Positions 7,620 through 15,138 of a stretch of DNA of 21,130 bases are shown here, one piece after another (the first letter of the stretch is position 1; each line of letters opens with the position of its first letter). The DNA lies in contig JAIPBY010000009.1 of assembly GCA_021738605.1 (NCBI GenBank), forward strand, positions 1 through 21,130, read 5' to 3'. Under the pieces are notes generated by a model, which was not told the origin of the DNA, made no database searches, and was given only the letters and a program-made list of their open reading frames with translations. The position numbers were made by a program, and so were the translations under genes. Origin of the DNA: Chitinophagaceae bacterium. Its GTDB lineage: Bacteria > Bacteroidota > Bacteroidia > Chitinophagales > Chitinophagaceae.

Positions 7620-9227
7620 TTATTTGATCAGTTCTTGAATAGCGCTGCCAACATTGCCACTCGGCACCTGGATTTTCAAGATCGCTCCAAGGGTAGCTGC
7701 AATATCACTCATGTAGACCTTTCTGTGTGTAAGCCCCTGCTTCACACCCCATCCCATCCAAAGCAAAGGAATATGGGCATCGTAAGGGTACATAGATCCA
7801 TGGGTTGTACCTGTATTGGAATTGCTGAAAAAATACCCAGGCTTGTATACCACTTGTATATCACCCGCCAGCTTATGGTTGAAGCCTTTGATGAACATTT
7901 CTTTGTATTCTGCAGGAAGATTGACCGCATTGATGGACGCATTATCAAAAGCCAGCAATACATCTTCTTCCTTGTTTAATTCAGCAATCAGGTCTGATTT
8001 GACAGCCCCAAAATCAAGGCCAGCAGAATCAATGGATTTCCTGTTCAAGTACAATTGATAGTTGGCGGATGCTTCCACCAGCTTTTTCAAACCAAACTTT
8101 TTCATGGTTGCTTCCTCAGCCTTCTTGCTGGTTTTCATCGTTTTTGCGGGGATTTGGTGCTCCTGAAGAAATGCGGGAACATGTGCTACAGCATGGTCTG
8201 CGGTCAGGAAAAACAGGTAATTACCCTTTCCTACTTTTTTGTCCAGGTAATTGAAAAATAATTCAAATTCCTTGTCGAGTTTGATATAATTGTCTTCAAT
8301 TTCCACAGCATTAGGGCCAAACGAATGACCAATATAATCTGGCGATGAAAGGCTGATGGCAAGAAAATCAGTGATGCTGTCCATCCCCATGGCTTCTGCT
8401 TCTACAGCAGCTTTTGAGAATTCAAGGGTCAGGGTATTGCCCCAGGGGGTGGAGGAGATGGCTCCATAATTCTTGCCAATATTGGATTCGAGTTTTCGGG
8501 GGAATGGATTCTTGGTATACGATGGATTGTTTACATCGCTTTGGGTATAGGTTTCAAGAGGATGGCTGAGGTTCCAGTTGAGCTTGTACAATGAATCAAT
8601 GAGCCTTCTTTGATTGAAAGCAGCTGCCCAAGGCGAAATTTCTTTCATGTACCAGGTGCTTGAAACAAAATTACCGGAACTTGGATCGTACCAATAAGCC
8701 CCATCTGCGGCATGGCCAGCGGGCAAAATGCTTCCCCTGTCTTTGATGGCCACACCAATCACTTTAGAACTGAAATTGGTGGCCAATTCCAGTTCATCGG
8801 TAATGGTAGTCGTGATCAGGTTTTTAGGAGACATGGGTTCTCCTTTTCCGGTTCCACCAACAATTTTTACAGCGTCATCCTCTACACAATAAACATCCCG
8901 CTTCAAAGACCTGTCATACCACTCATTGCCCATGATGCCATTGATGGCTGGAACGGAGCCTGTGTATACGCTGGCATGGCCGGCTGCTGTTACAGTTTGC
9001 GCATAGGAAATCTGTGCATTCTCACAGGAAAACCCCTCCCGCAATACCCTTTTCAATCCATTTTGTCCATACCTGTGCTGGAATCTGTACAGATAATCCC
9101 AACGCATCTGGTCAACCATGACCCCAATAACCAGTTTGGGCTTGGTGCTGATTGTTGTTTTCTGGGCAAAACTGTTGCTACATATCACCAACAGGGCCAT
9201 CATTGCTATTGCTTTGTTTCTTACCAT
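7620..9227 (-). CDS. pafA: PafA-type alkaline phosphatase, exported
   Basis: This is a periplasmic or secreted phosphomonoesterase of the alkaline phosphatase superfamily, 535 residues, with a signal peptide (about 1-22, ending NSFAQ). Numbered from the ATG at 9227, the active-site residues match those known for Elizabethkingia PafA within one position: metal ligand D39 (GVMVDQMRWDY), nucleophile T80 (TVTAAGH), N101 (MGNEWYD), and K162 and R164 (IKDRG). Later metal-ligand motifs DYIGHSFG and TADHAVAHVP are also present. A GTG one codon upstream (9230) is possible, but the ATG is preferred. PafA enzymes in Bacteroidota are often constitutive and act on many phosphomonoesters. It appears to be the first gene of the unit that includes thyA and folA. 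Confidence 0.9.
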   Translation of the reverse strand: MVRNKAIAMMALLVICSNSFAQKTTISTKPKLVIGVMVDQMRWDYLYRFQHRYGQNGLKRVLREGFSCENAQISYAQTVTAAGHASVYTGSVPAINGIMGNEWYDRSLKRDVYCVEDDAVKIVGGTGKGEPMSPKNLITTTITDELELATNFSSKVIGVAIKDRGSILPAGHAADGAYWYDPSSGNFVSSTWYMKEISPWAAAFNQRRLIDSLYKLNWNLSHPLETYTQSDVNNPSYTKNPFPRKLESNIGKNYGAISSTPWGNTLTLEFSKAAVEAEAMGMDSITDFLAISLSSPDYIGHSFGPNAVEIEDNYIKLDKEFELFFNYLDKKVGKGNYLFFLTADHAVAHVPAFLQEHQIPAKTMKTSKKAEEATMKKFGLKKLVEASANYQLYLNRKSIDSAGLDFGAVKSDLIAELNKEEDVLLAFDNASINAVNLPAEYKEMFIKGFNHKLAGDIQVVYKPGYFFSNSNTGTTHGSMYPYDAHIPLLWMGWGVKQGLTHRKVYMSDIAATLGAILKIQVPSGNVGSAIQELIK

Positions 9228-9247
9228 CACTTGAATTTTTAGCTTGA

Positions 9248-9255
9248 CAAAGGTA
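9248..9255 (-). promoter_or_regulatory. Predicted -7 element upstream of the pafA-thyA-folA unit
   Basis: Minus-strand TACCTTTG is a perfect match to the Bacteroidota -7 consensus TAnnTTTG and lies 21 bases before the pafA ATG. No clear TTG lies at the expected -33 distance, so this is a partial promoter match. Confidence 0.4.
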
Positions 9256-9298
9256 TGGGAATGAAATGCTTGGATCTCCTGATTTTATGAACATCCTG

Positions 9299-9332
9299 TT
9301 GGATAATCTTATTTTTAAAATTTTTATCTTTG
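9299..9332 (+). promoter_or_regulatory. Predicted promoter of the alpha-oxoamine synthase gene
   Basis: TTG (9299-9301) and TATCTTTG (9325-9332) are separated by 23 bases, at the upper end of the known spacing for TTG/TAnnTTTG promoters. The -7 element is a perfect consensus match and lies 30 bp before the ATG. With the pafA site it makes 9228-9361 a divergent promoter region. Confidence 0.5.
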
Positions 9333-9361
9333 CAGTAAGTTAAATAAAAACTCCTACGCGT

Positions 9362-10618
9362 ATGGCAGACATTTTCGAAAGACTGATCAAGAACCAAGGA
9401 CCGCTTGGTCAGCACCGTGAAAGAGCACATGGATACTTTGCCTTCCCAAAACTGGAAGGTGAAATTGGCAGCAGAATGAACTTCAGGGGCAAAGAAAAAA
9501 TTGTCTGGAGCCTCAATAATTACCTAGGGCTGGCCAACCACCCGGTCATCAGGAAAACCGATGCTGATGCAGCTGCCGAGTTTGGACTGGCATCTCCCAT
9601 GGGAGCAAGGATGATGAGTGGCAACACCAATCACCACGAAGAACTTGAAAGACAATTGGCTGCGTTTGAAATGAAAGAAGATGCCATTTTGCTCAATTTC
9701 GGATACCAGGGTATTCTCAGCCTGATCGATGCGCTTTGTTCTCGCCACGATGTTATTGTATATGATGCAGAATGCCACGCTTGTATCATTGACGGATTGA
9801 GGCTGCACCAAGGGCACCGTTTTGTGTTCAAACACAATGAAATAGATGACTGCGAGAAGCAGCTGCAGCGCGCCACAGCATTGATTGAAAAACAAAATGC
9901 CGGTGGAATTCTGCTGATCACAGAAGGCGTCTTTGGCATGGCCGGTGACCAGGGAAAACTGAAAGAAATTGCTGCTCTCAGGCCCAAATATTCGTTCCGC
10001 ATGCTGGTAGACGATGCCCATGGTTTCGGCACCCTAGGAGAAACGGGTGCAGGTGCAGGTGAAGCACAAGGCGTACAAGATGAGATTGATCTTTATTTTT
10101 CAACCTTCGCTAAATCAATGGCCTCGATTGGCGCCTTTGTTGCAGGTCCGAAACAAATCATAGACTATGTGAGGTACAACATCAGGAGCCAGATTTTTGC
10201 CAAATCACTTCCCATGCCACTGGTCATTGGAAACCTCAAAAGGTTGGAGATGCTCAAAACACAGCCTTCCCTGAAAGCAAAACTTTGGGAGAATGCATTG
10301 AAATTGCAAAACGGCCTCAAGGAAAAAGGTTTTGATATTGGAAAAACTGACTCTGTTGTTACCCCAGTCTACATGAAAGGTGGTGTTGAGGAAGCAACCT
10401 ACATGGTCACCGACCTTAGGGAAAACTATAATATTTTCTGTTCCATCGTGGTCTACCCTGTCATTCCAAAAGGACACATCATTTATAGGTTGATCCCAAC
10501 AGCCGTTCATACCGATGAAGAAATTCAATTGACCTTAACAGCGTTTGAGGAAACAAAGAAGAAATTAGATGAGGGCCTCTACAAGAGCGAGGCAATTGCA
10601 CAAATGGCTGAAATTTAA
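9362..10618 (+). CDS. PLP-dependent alpha-oxoamine synthase (serine palmitoyltransferase-like or cysteate acyltransferase-like)
   Basis: This 418-residue enzyme is a fold-type I PLP protein of the alpha-oxoamine synthase family, which joins an amino acid to an acyl thioester with loss of CO2. Visible signs are WSLNNYLGLANHP (49-61), the PLP-stacking His H139 (DAECHACIIDG), the VDDAHGFG motif (216-223) and the Schiff-base lysine K251 in STFAKSMASIGAF. Family members make 2-amino-3-ketobutyrate, KAPA, ketosphinganine or, in Bacteroidota, sulfonolipid (capnine) precursors. The absence of bio or threonine-degradation genes nearby and its resemblance to the broadly conserved Bacteroidota form favour a sphingolipid or sulfonolipid role, but this is inference. 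It is a single-gene unit with its own promoter-like site and a strong terminator. Confidence 0.85.
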   Translation: MADIFERLIKNQGPLGQHRERAHGYFAFPKLEGEIGSRMNFRGKEKIVWSLNNYLGLANHPVIRKTDADAAAEFGLASPMGARMMSGNTNHHEELERQLAAFEMKEDAILLNFGYQGILSLIDALCSRHDVIVYDAECHACIIDGLRLHQGHRFVFKHNEIDDCEKQLQRATALIEKQNAGGILLITEGVFGMAGDQGKLKEIAALRPKYSFRMLVDDAHGFGTLGETGAGAGEAQGVQDEIDLYFSTFAKSMASIGAFVAGPKQIIDYVRYNIRSQIFAKSLPMPLVIGNLKRLEMLKTQPSLKAKLWENALKLQNGLKEKGFDIGKTDSVVTPVYMKGGVEEATYMVTDLRENYNIFCSIVVYPVIPKGHIIYRLIPTAVHTDEEIQLTLTAFEETKKKLDEGLYKSEAIAQMAEI

Positions 10619-10624
10619 TCGACT

Positions 10625-10651
10625 ATCCCTGCTTCGGCAGGGATTTTTTTT
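10625..10651 (+). terminator. Rho-independent terminator after the alpha-oxoamine synthase
   Basis: A perfect 8-bp stem ATCCCTGC / GCAGGGAT closes a TTCG tetraloop (10633-10636) and runs into eight T residues (10644-10651). It begins seven bases after the stop codon. A weaker 5-bp hairpin, CCCAT-TTTG-ATGGG, follows at 10654-10667. Confidence 0.92.
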
Positions 10652-10679
10652 AACCCATTTTGATGGGAGGATAAAGCAC

Positions 10680-10710
10680 AAAAAAAAGGGCCCGGATAGA
10701 AATCCAGGCC
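10680..10710 (-). terminator. Rho-independent terminator-like hairpin on the minus strand
   Basis: Read on the minus strand, GGCCTGGAT pairs with ATCCGGGCC (one T-G wobble) around a TTCT loop and is followed by C and eight T residues (10687-10680). On the plus strand the wobble becomes an A-C mismatch and the tail is only GTTTT, so the minus strand is the better fit. No protein gene on that strand ends here, so it may end a small RNA. Confidence 0.6.
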
Positions 10711-10755
10711 GTTTTAAATCCAATATCCTATGAAAAACCAAGGTAATAACGTGTA

Positions 10756-10765
10756 ACTACGTAGT
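10756..10765. repeat. Perfect 10-bp palindrome ACTACGTAGT
   Basis: The ten bases read the same on both strands. A related half, GCGTAG, recurs at 10772-10777. It may be a protein-binding site or part of an RNA hairpin; nothing in the sequence decides which. Confidence 0.4.
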
Positions 10766-10805
10766 CATATTGCGTAGGGATCATAAAAAATTTAACGTAT
10801 TAAAA

Positions 10806-10820
10806 ACATTTGGCAAATGT
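10806..10820. promoter_or_regulatory. Inverted repeat, operator-like, upstream of ubiX
   Basis: ACATTTG-G-CAAATGT is a perfect 7-bp inverted repeat around a single G. It lies 67 bp before the ubiX ATG and overlaps the -33 position of the candidate minus-strand promoter. Its size and symmetry suit a dimeric repressor or activator; the protein is unknown. Confidence 0.4.
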
Positions 10821-10887
10821 CCAAATAAGTTGGCAATCATCTAACCTTTGCAATGTTTTGTTGTTAAACAGTCAAACAGACCATTTC

Positions 10888-11445
10888 ATGAGAAAAGTAG
10901 TTGTAGCAGTGACAGGAGCAAGTGGATCCATATATGCAGACCTGTTGATTAGGAAAATGAAATTGATGAGGGAACAATGGAGTGATCTTTCGATCATTTT
11001 AACAGATAACGCCAAAGATGTATGGTCAACTGAGCTCGGAAATGAGGATTTTGCAAACCTTGGTCTGCCGGTTTATGGCAAAAATGATTTCAATGCCCCC
11101 TTTGCCTCTGGGTCTGGACAATATGATACCATGATCATTGTTCCCTGCTCAATGGGTACGTTGGGAAGGATTGCCAGTGGTATCTCCAATGACCTGATTA
11201 CCAGGGCTGCAGATGTCATCCTGAAAGAACGAAGGAAGTTGATTTGCGTTGCAAGGGAAACTCCTTACAACCTGATCCACATCAGAAACATGGAAGCCAT
11301 TACGCTGGCAGGGGGTATTGTTTGCCCAGCAACTCCTTCCTTCTACAGCAAACCCACTACGGTTGAAGCAATTGCCTTGACCGTTGTCGACAGGGTGCTA
11401 GACCTGGCAGGATTTGACATACAAACCTACAGGTGGGGGAAATAA
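10888..11445 (+). CDS. ubiX: Flavin prenyltransferase, UbiX/Pad1 family
   Basis: This family attaches a dimethylallyl group to FMN to make prenylated FMN, the cofactor of UbiD-type decarboxylases. The 185-residue protein (family usual about 190) shows KVVVAVTGASGSIYADLL at the N-terminus, the IVPCSMGTLGRIASGISNDLITRAADVILKERR region with the CSMG flavin loop, ARETPYNLIHIRNM and the PATPSFY motif. The frame is open further upstream to 10810, but the ATG at 10888 begins directly with the conserved first strand and is preferred. Bacteroidota use menaquinone, so the partner is probably a UbiD-like menaquinone-pathway or other decarboxylase encoded elsewhere. It converges on lolA with only 7 bp between the stops. 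Confidence 0.92.
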   Translation: MRKVVVAVTGASGSIYADLLIRKMKLMREQWSDLSIILTDNAKDVWSTELGNEDFANLGLPVYGKNDFNAPFASGSGQYDTMIIVPCSMGTLGRIASGISNDLITRAADVILKERRKLICVARETPYNLIHIRNMEAITLAGGIVCPATPSFYSKPTTVEAIALTVVDRVLDLAGFDIQTYRWGK

Positions 11446-11452
11446 ATGATTG

Positions 11453-12124
11453 TTATCGGAGGTCAATCACCTCAACGCCAGGATATTTCTTCAGGTTGAA
11501 TGCAAAACTGTCATCGGGTATAACCGCAGTGGTTGCCATGGAGCTGATGGCATAAAGATACCTGTTACCGTTCTTCTCAAATACCCTGGTTGACATGATC
11601 ACCTTGCTGGCTTTGTCTACCTCAATGACTACCTTGAAAAATGGCTTTGTCTTGTCAACAGGAGTCAATTCTACCACCTGATAGGTCTTTCCAGCCCTGG
11701 ATACATCCGGATTGAGCATAAAAAGGAAGTCCTTATCATAGAAATTGGTGAATAATTTTTGTGGAGTGATGGATCCGCTGCTGTTATCGAGGGCAGATAC
11801 CTGAACCTCGTTGGCTGCCATATCATAAGTCCAGATGTTGGCCCCATCACAAAAGATCTCCTGACCAGTAATGGAAACCCTGTATTTCACCCCCTTCATC
11901 ATGACTGTACCGGCCTTGGTACCTTGTACTTTTCCTGCTGCATTTTCAATTTTCAACGCGAATGAAGCCTTTACACTTTTAAACGTCTTGAACTTGGCAC
12001 TGACGGCATCAAGTACTTTCTTGGCTTCTGGATCACTTTTGCCCATTGCTTTAGGAGCCTGTGCTGCTGCGGCAAGGCATGCAATCATCAGCGTGAATAC
12101 TATCGACAATATGCGATTGAACAT
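11453..12124 (-). CDS. lolA: LolA-like outer-membrane lipoprotein carrier
   Basis: This periplasmic chaperone family carries lipoproteins from the LolCDE exporter to the outer membrane. The 223-residue precursor begins with a signal peptide (MFNRILSIVFTLMIACLAAAAQA). The rest fits LolA: a helix (DPEAKKVLDAVSAKFKTFKSVKASFAL), alternating beta-strands, and a C-terminal PDDSFAFNLKKYPGVEVIDLR-type end. The frame continues upstream to 12172, but the ATG at 12124 puts the signal peptide at the N-terminus and is chosen. It lies 56 bp after ftsK, an order common in Bacteroidota, and is probably co-transcribed with it. Confidence 0.88.
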   Translation of the reverse strand: MFNRILSIVFTLMIACLAAAAQAPKAMGKSDPEAKKVLDAVSAKFKTFKSVKASFALKIENAAGKVQGTKAGTVMMKGVKYRVSITGQEIFCDGANIWTYDMAANEVQVSALDNSSGSITPQKLFTNFYDKDFLFMLNPDVSRAGKTYQVVELTPVDKTKPFFKVVIEVDKASKVIMSTRVFEKNGNRYLYAISSMATTAVIPDDSFAFNLKKYPGVEVIDLR

Positions 12125-12180
12125 GATTGTTGTGGTTTGGTTGAGGCTGGCAAATGGCCAATGCCGATGCAAAGAAAAGA

Positions 12181-14658
12181 CTATTCCATTGATTTTAAAA
12201 ACTGTTCAAGTTCATATTCAGTTTTGAAAAGTACCTCCCTAACCTTGCTTCCCTTGCTGGGCCCAACCACACCAGCAGCTTCCAGTTGATCCATCAGCCG
12301 GCCTGCACGGTTGTATCCGAGTTTTAACCTGCGTTGAATCAGAGAAGTAGAGCCCATTCCACTTTGCACAATCAGGGATGCCGCTTCGCTGAACAAGGGG
12401 TCCCGGCTGAGCAAATCAACCTCCCGGTCGTCCATGTCCTTTTCATCGACCACTTCAGGAAGTTCGAAAGCAGATGGATAACCCTGCTGGCCTCCGATGA
12501 AATCAGCAACCTTTTCCACTTCAGGTGTGTCAACAAATACACATTGGACCCTTGTCACTTCACCCTGGTAAGAAACCAGCATGTCTCCCCTTCCAATCAA
12601 CTGCTCTGCGCCGCCAACATCCAAAATGGTTCTGCTGTCAATCTTGGAAGAGACCTTGAAAGCAATTCTGGCAGGGAAATTGGCTTTGATGGTACCCGTA
12701 ATGATATTTACTGATGGTCGTTGTGTTGCCACAATCAGGTGAATACCGATGGCCCTTGCCAACTGGGCAAGTCGGGCAATAGGTGTTTCAATCTCTTTGC
12801 CGGCAGTCATGATCAGGTCTGCAAACTCATCAATAACCAATACAATGAAGGGAAGAAATTTATGTCCTTTTTCTGGGTTGAGCTTTCTGGAGGCAAATTT
12901 TTCATTGTATTCCCGGATGTTTCTACAACCTGCCTCTTTCAACAAATCATACCTTTCATCCATTTCAATGCAAAGTGCATTGAGGGTATTGACCACTTTT
13001 CGGGTATCGGTAATGATGGCATCATCCTCCCCTGGCAGCTTGGCCAGGAAATGTTTTTCTATTGTCCTGTAAATGCTCAGCTCCACTTTTTTAGGATCAA
13101 CCAGCACAAATTTCAGTTGTGATGGATGTTTTTTATACAAGAGTGAAACAAGAATGGCATTCAACCCCACCGATTTACCTTGCCCAGTGGCACCTGCCAT
13201 CAAAAGATGTGGCATGGTTGCAAGGTCAACAATGAAATTCTCGTTGTCAATTTTTTTACCCAATGCAATGGGCAAGGCATAGTCGTTTTTCTGGAACTTA
13301 TCGGAAGCCAGGAGTGAGCGCATGCCTACAATGCTTTTCTTTACATTGGGAACTTCAATACCAATGGTTCCCTTACCGGGAATTGGGGCAATGATGCGGA
13401 TGCCCAAGGCCGAAAGGCTCAACGCAATGTCATCCTCAAGGTTCTTGATGCGGGAGATCCTTACACCAGCCGCTGGAACAATCTCATACAGGGTTACTGT
13501 CGGCCCTACGGTTGCAAATATTTTTTGGATCTCAATGTCATAGTTCCGAAGCGTACTCATGATCTGGGTCTTGTTGGCCTCCAGTTCATGCTGGTCCATC
13601 ACGATCTTTTCGCCAGTATGCTGGGCCAAAAGGTCCAGCGAGGGGAACTTATACCCTTTTAGGTCTGCAATCGGGTCATAACGGGGTGATGCCAATACAG
13701 CAGCTGCCTTGGGCGAAACTTGCTTTTCCAGGAGAACAGGCTTGATCTCCAGCGGAGGATCTTCTTCTGTGCTTGCCTCCTCTTCGATGGCATCAGCTTC
13801 CCAGGGAAGATCTTCGGGTACTGCAATTAGCGGTGCAATATCATCTGCTTGTTTTTCAACAAGTTCCAAAGGAGATGTTTCAGTTGGGCGTTCTGTCAAT
13901 GGAGAAAGTGCTTGTTTAGACTTAAGGCTATTCCCCTCGGTCAAATCAAGCCTTGGCTGTATTATCTCAGGTTCAACGATCGGAGGGGTTGTCAAACCAT
14001 CCATCGATAGATCCTGGGAATCCTTATTTAATTTGGGAGAAAAAACCGGCCATTTAAAAATGGGATTGAAACGCCAAATGAGGTATGAAAAAAGAGATAA
14101 TGAAATCAAGGCAAATGTTCCGGCCCATCCGATTACTGCAGTAAGCCATCCGGCAGCATACTTTCCCAATGCCCCACCCCAATTAAAGGCAGTTGTTGGG
14201 GTGAAAAATGCCGTGCTGACGCTGCCAATGATTAACCCGGTTACAAGGTAACGGAGGTTTCTTGCAACAGAAAACATGGGTTTATCAAACAACAGGTTTA
14301 TACCCAAAACGAAAAAGAGGGAGCAAAATAAATAGGATGCCAAGCCAAAGCCATACTCAAAAAATACAAAGGCGGTATATGCACCCAGGCTGCCCAACTG
14401 ATTGTTGATCTCCAGTTCATTGGGCATCAGGATTTTGGCTCCCATGTCCCTCACCTTGTCCTGGTCCTCCATCCATGTGAACAAATAAGAGGTAAATGCA
14501 ACAAAAAGAAACAATCCAAAGAATAACAGGGCAGAGCCCAGGATTTTGTGGGTCCTCTCATCACGCACGAGAGATCTTATTTCAACTGCTTCTTCCTTCT
14601 CCTCTTTCAGGACCTCAGGTTCAGATGTATTCTTGGGAGTTTTTAAGCGGTTACCCAT
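12181..14658 (-). CDS. ftsK: DNA translocase FtsK
   Basis: This septum-located ATP-driven DNA pump helps segregate and decatenate the chromosome at division. The 825-residue protein has an N-terminal membrane domain with four or more helices (about 39-62, 90-124, 135-155, 170-197), then a short acidic, proline-rich linker (about 205-320) and the motor. The motor carries Walker A GATGQGKS (489-496), Walker B IVLVIDEFADL (605-615) and VATQRPS (643-649). The C-terminal winged-helix gamma domain (about 755-825, with TSLIQRRLKLGYNRAGRLMDQLE) reads polar DNA sequences. The length and linker are shorter than in E. coli (1329 aa), as usual in Bacteroidota. Confidence 0.97.
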   Translation of the reverse strand: MGNRLKTPKNTSEPEVLKEEKEEAVEIRSLVRDERTHKILGSALLFFGLFLFVAFTSYLFTWMEDQDKVRDMGAKILMPNELEINNQLGSLGAYTAFVFFEYGFGLASYLFCSLFFVLGINLLFDKPMFSVARNLRYLVTGLIIGSVSTAFFTPTTAFNWGGALGKYAAGWLTAVIGWAGTFALISLSLFSYLIWRFNPIFKWPVFSPKLNKDSQDLSMDGLTTPPIVEPEIIQPRLDLTEGNSLKSKQALSPLTERPTETSPLELVEKQADDIAPLIAVPEDLPWEADAIEEEASTEEDPPLEIKPVLLEKQVSPKAAAVLASPRYDPIADLKGYKFPSLDLLAQHTGEKIVMDQHELEANKTQIMSTLRNYDIEIQKIFATVGPTVTLYEIVPAAGVRISRIKNLEDDIALSLSALGIRIIAPIPGKGTIGIEVPNVKKSIVGMRSLLASDKFQKNDYALPIALGKKIDNENFIVDLATMPHLLMAGATGQGKSVGLNAILVSLLYKKHPSQLKFVLVDPKKVELSIYRTIEKHFLAKLPGEDDAIITDTRKVVNTLNALCIEMDERYDLLKEAGCRNIREYNEKFASRKLNPEKGHKFLPFIVLVIDEFADLIMTAGKEIETPIARLAQLARAIGIHLIVATQRPSVNIITGTIKANFPARIAFKVSSKIDSRTILDVGGAEQLIGRGDMLVSYQGEVTRVQCVFVDTPEVEKVADFIGGQQGYPSAFELPEVVDEKDMDDREVDLLSRDPLFSEAASLIVQSGMGSTSLIQRRLKLGYNRAGRLMDQLEAAGVVGPSKGSKVREVLFKTEYELEQFLKSME

Positions 14659-14701
14659 TTGGCATTGTGCGGTTTGAAGTGAGATATTGCACTTATGACA
14701 T

Positions 14702-14709
14702 CAAAAATA
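14702..14709 (-). promoter_or_regulatory. Predicted -7 element upstream of ftsK
   Basis: Minus-strand TATTTTTG is a perfect TAnnTTTG match 43 bases before the ftsK ATG, in the gap after the DUF423 gene. No TTG is found at the expected -33 position, so read-through from aroK may be equally important. Confidence 0.35.
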
Positions 14710-14718
14710 CATTATATT

Positions 14719-15138
14719 TTAGTCATCTGATTGTGCCGGCTTTTGATGTTGTTCCCTGGGGGGGATGGATACGAACAACAACAGCCAACCAAGGATAAAC
14801 ACAAGACCGCCAATTGGGGTAATAAAATTAACAATTGCAAGTTTATCATATCCAAGATAAGAGAGTGCAAGCCTCAAATAGATCGATCCGGAGAACATGA
14901 TGATGCCCATCACAAAAAAATTACCAGACCAAACCATTGCTTTCTTCTTGTAATGACGGTACATCATCCCAACGATAAAGAGCGCAACAGCATGGCTCAT
15001 CATATAAGTGGTAGCCGTCTGGAAACTGGCCAAGGACTGCTCAGTGAGATGCTCCTTAAGTGCATGGGCGCCAAAAGCCCCAAGCATGACTGAAATCATG
15101 GCAAGTATCGCGGCAGTTCTAAAGAAGGTTCTTTGCAT
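14719..15138 (-). CDS. DUF423 family small membrane protein
   Basis: This 139-residue inner-membrane protein has four predicted helices and the DUF423 signature LGAFGAHALKEHLT (20-33) near the N-terminus, followed by FQTATTYMMSHAVALF, FSGSIYLRLAL and a glycine-rich helix TPIGGLVFILGWLLL. Relatives include E. coli YgdD. The biochemical role is not known. Its ATG lies 20 bp inside the 3' end of aroK, so translation of the two is probably coupled. The C-terminal tail is short and polar (REQHQKPAQSDD). Confidence 0.88.
   Translation of the reverse strand: MQRTFFRTAAILAMISVMLGAFGAHALKEHLTEQSLASFQTATTYMMSHAVALFIVGMMYRHYKKKAMVWSGNFFVMGIIMFSGSIYLRLALSYLGYDKLAIVNFITPIGGLVFILGWLLLFVSIPPREQHQKPAQSDD

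Larger units (their letters stand above)
10680..10817 (-). ncRNA. Candidate small RNA (promoter, about 100-nt body, terminator)
   Basis: On the minus strand, TTTG (10817-10814) is followed after 19 bases by TAAATTTT (10794-10787), close to the Bacteroidota TTTG-N19-TAnnTTTG promoter. Transcription from about 10780 would give a body of about 100 nt ending at the hairpin and T-run at 10710-10680. The body contains the perfect palindrome ACTACGTAGT. No plausible protein is encoded on this strand. This is a prediction from sequence layout only; the interval given includes the promoter. Confidence 0.3.

Noticed and set aside
8712..9242. Plus-strand open frame of 176 codons opposite pafA
   Set aside because: It lies antisense to the conserved pafA N-terminal half with intact active-site residues and shows no domain of its own.
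10810..10887. Longer N-terminus for UbiX starting at 10810
   Set aside because: The added residues are not conserved in the family, the frame begins with a non-ATG codon inside the inverted repeat, and the ATG at 10888 fits the first beta-strand.
13709..14251. Plus-strand open frame of 180 codons opposite the ftsK linker
   Set aside because: It is antisense to the acidic, proline-rich ftsK linker, has low-complexity Ser/Gly-rich sequence, and matches no family. The ftsK frame is clearly the real one.
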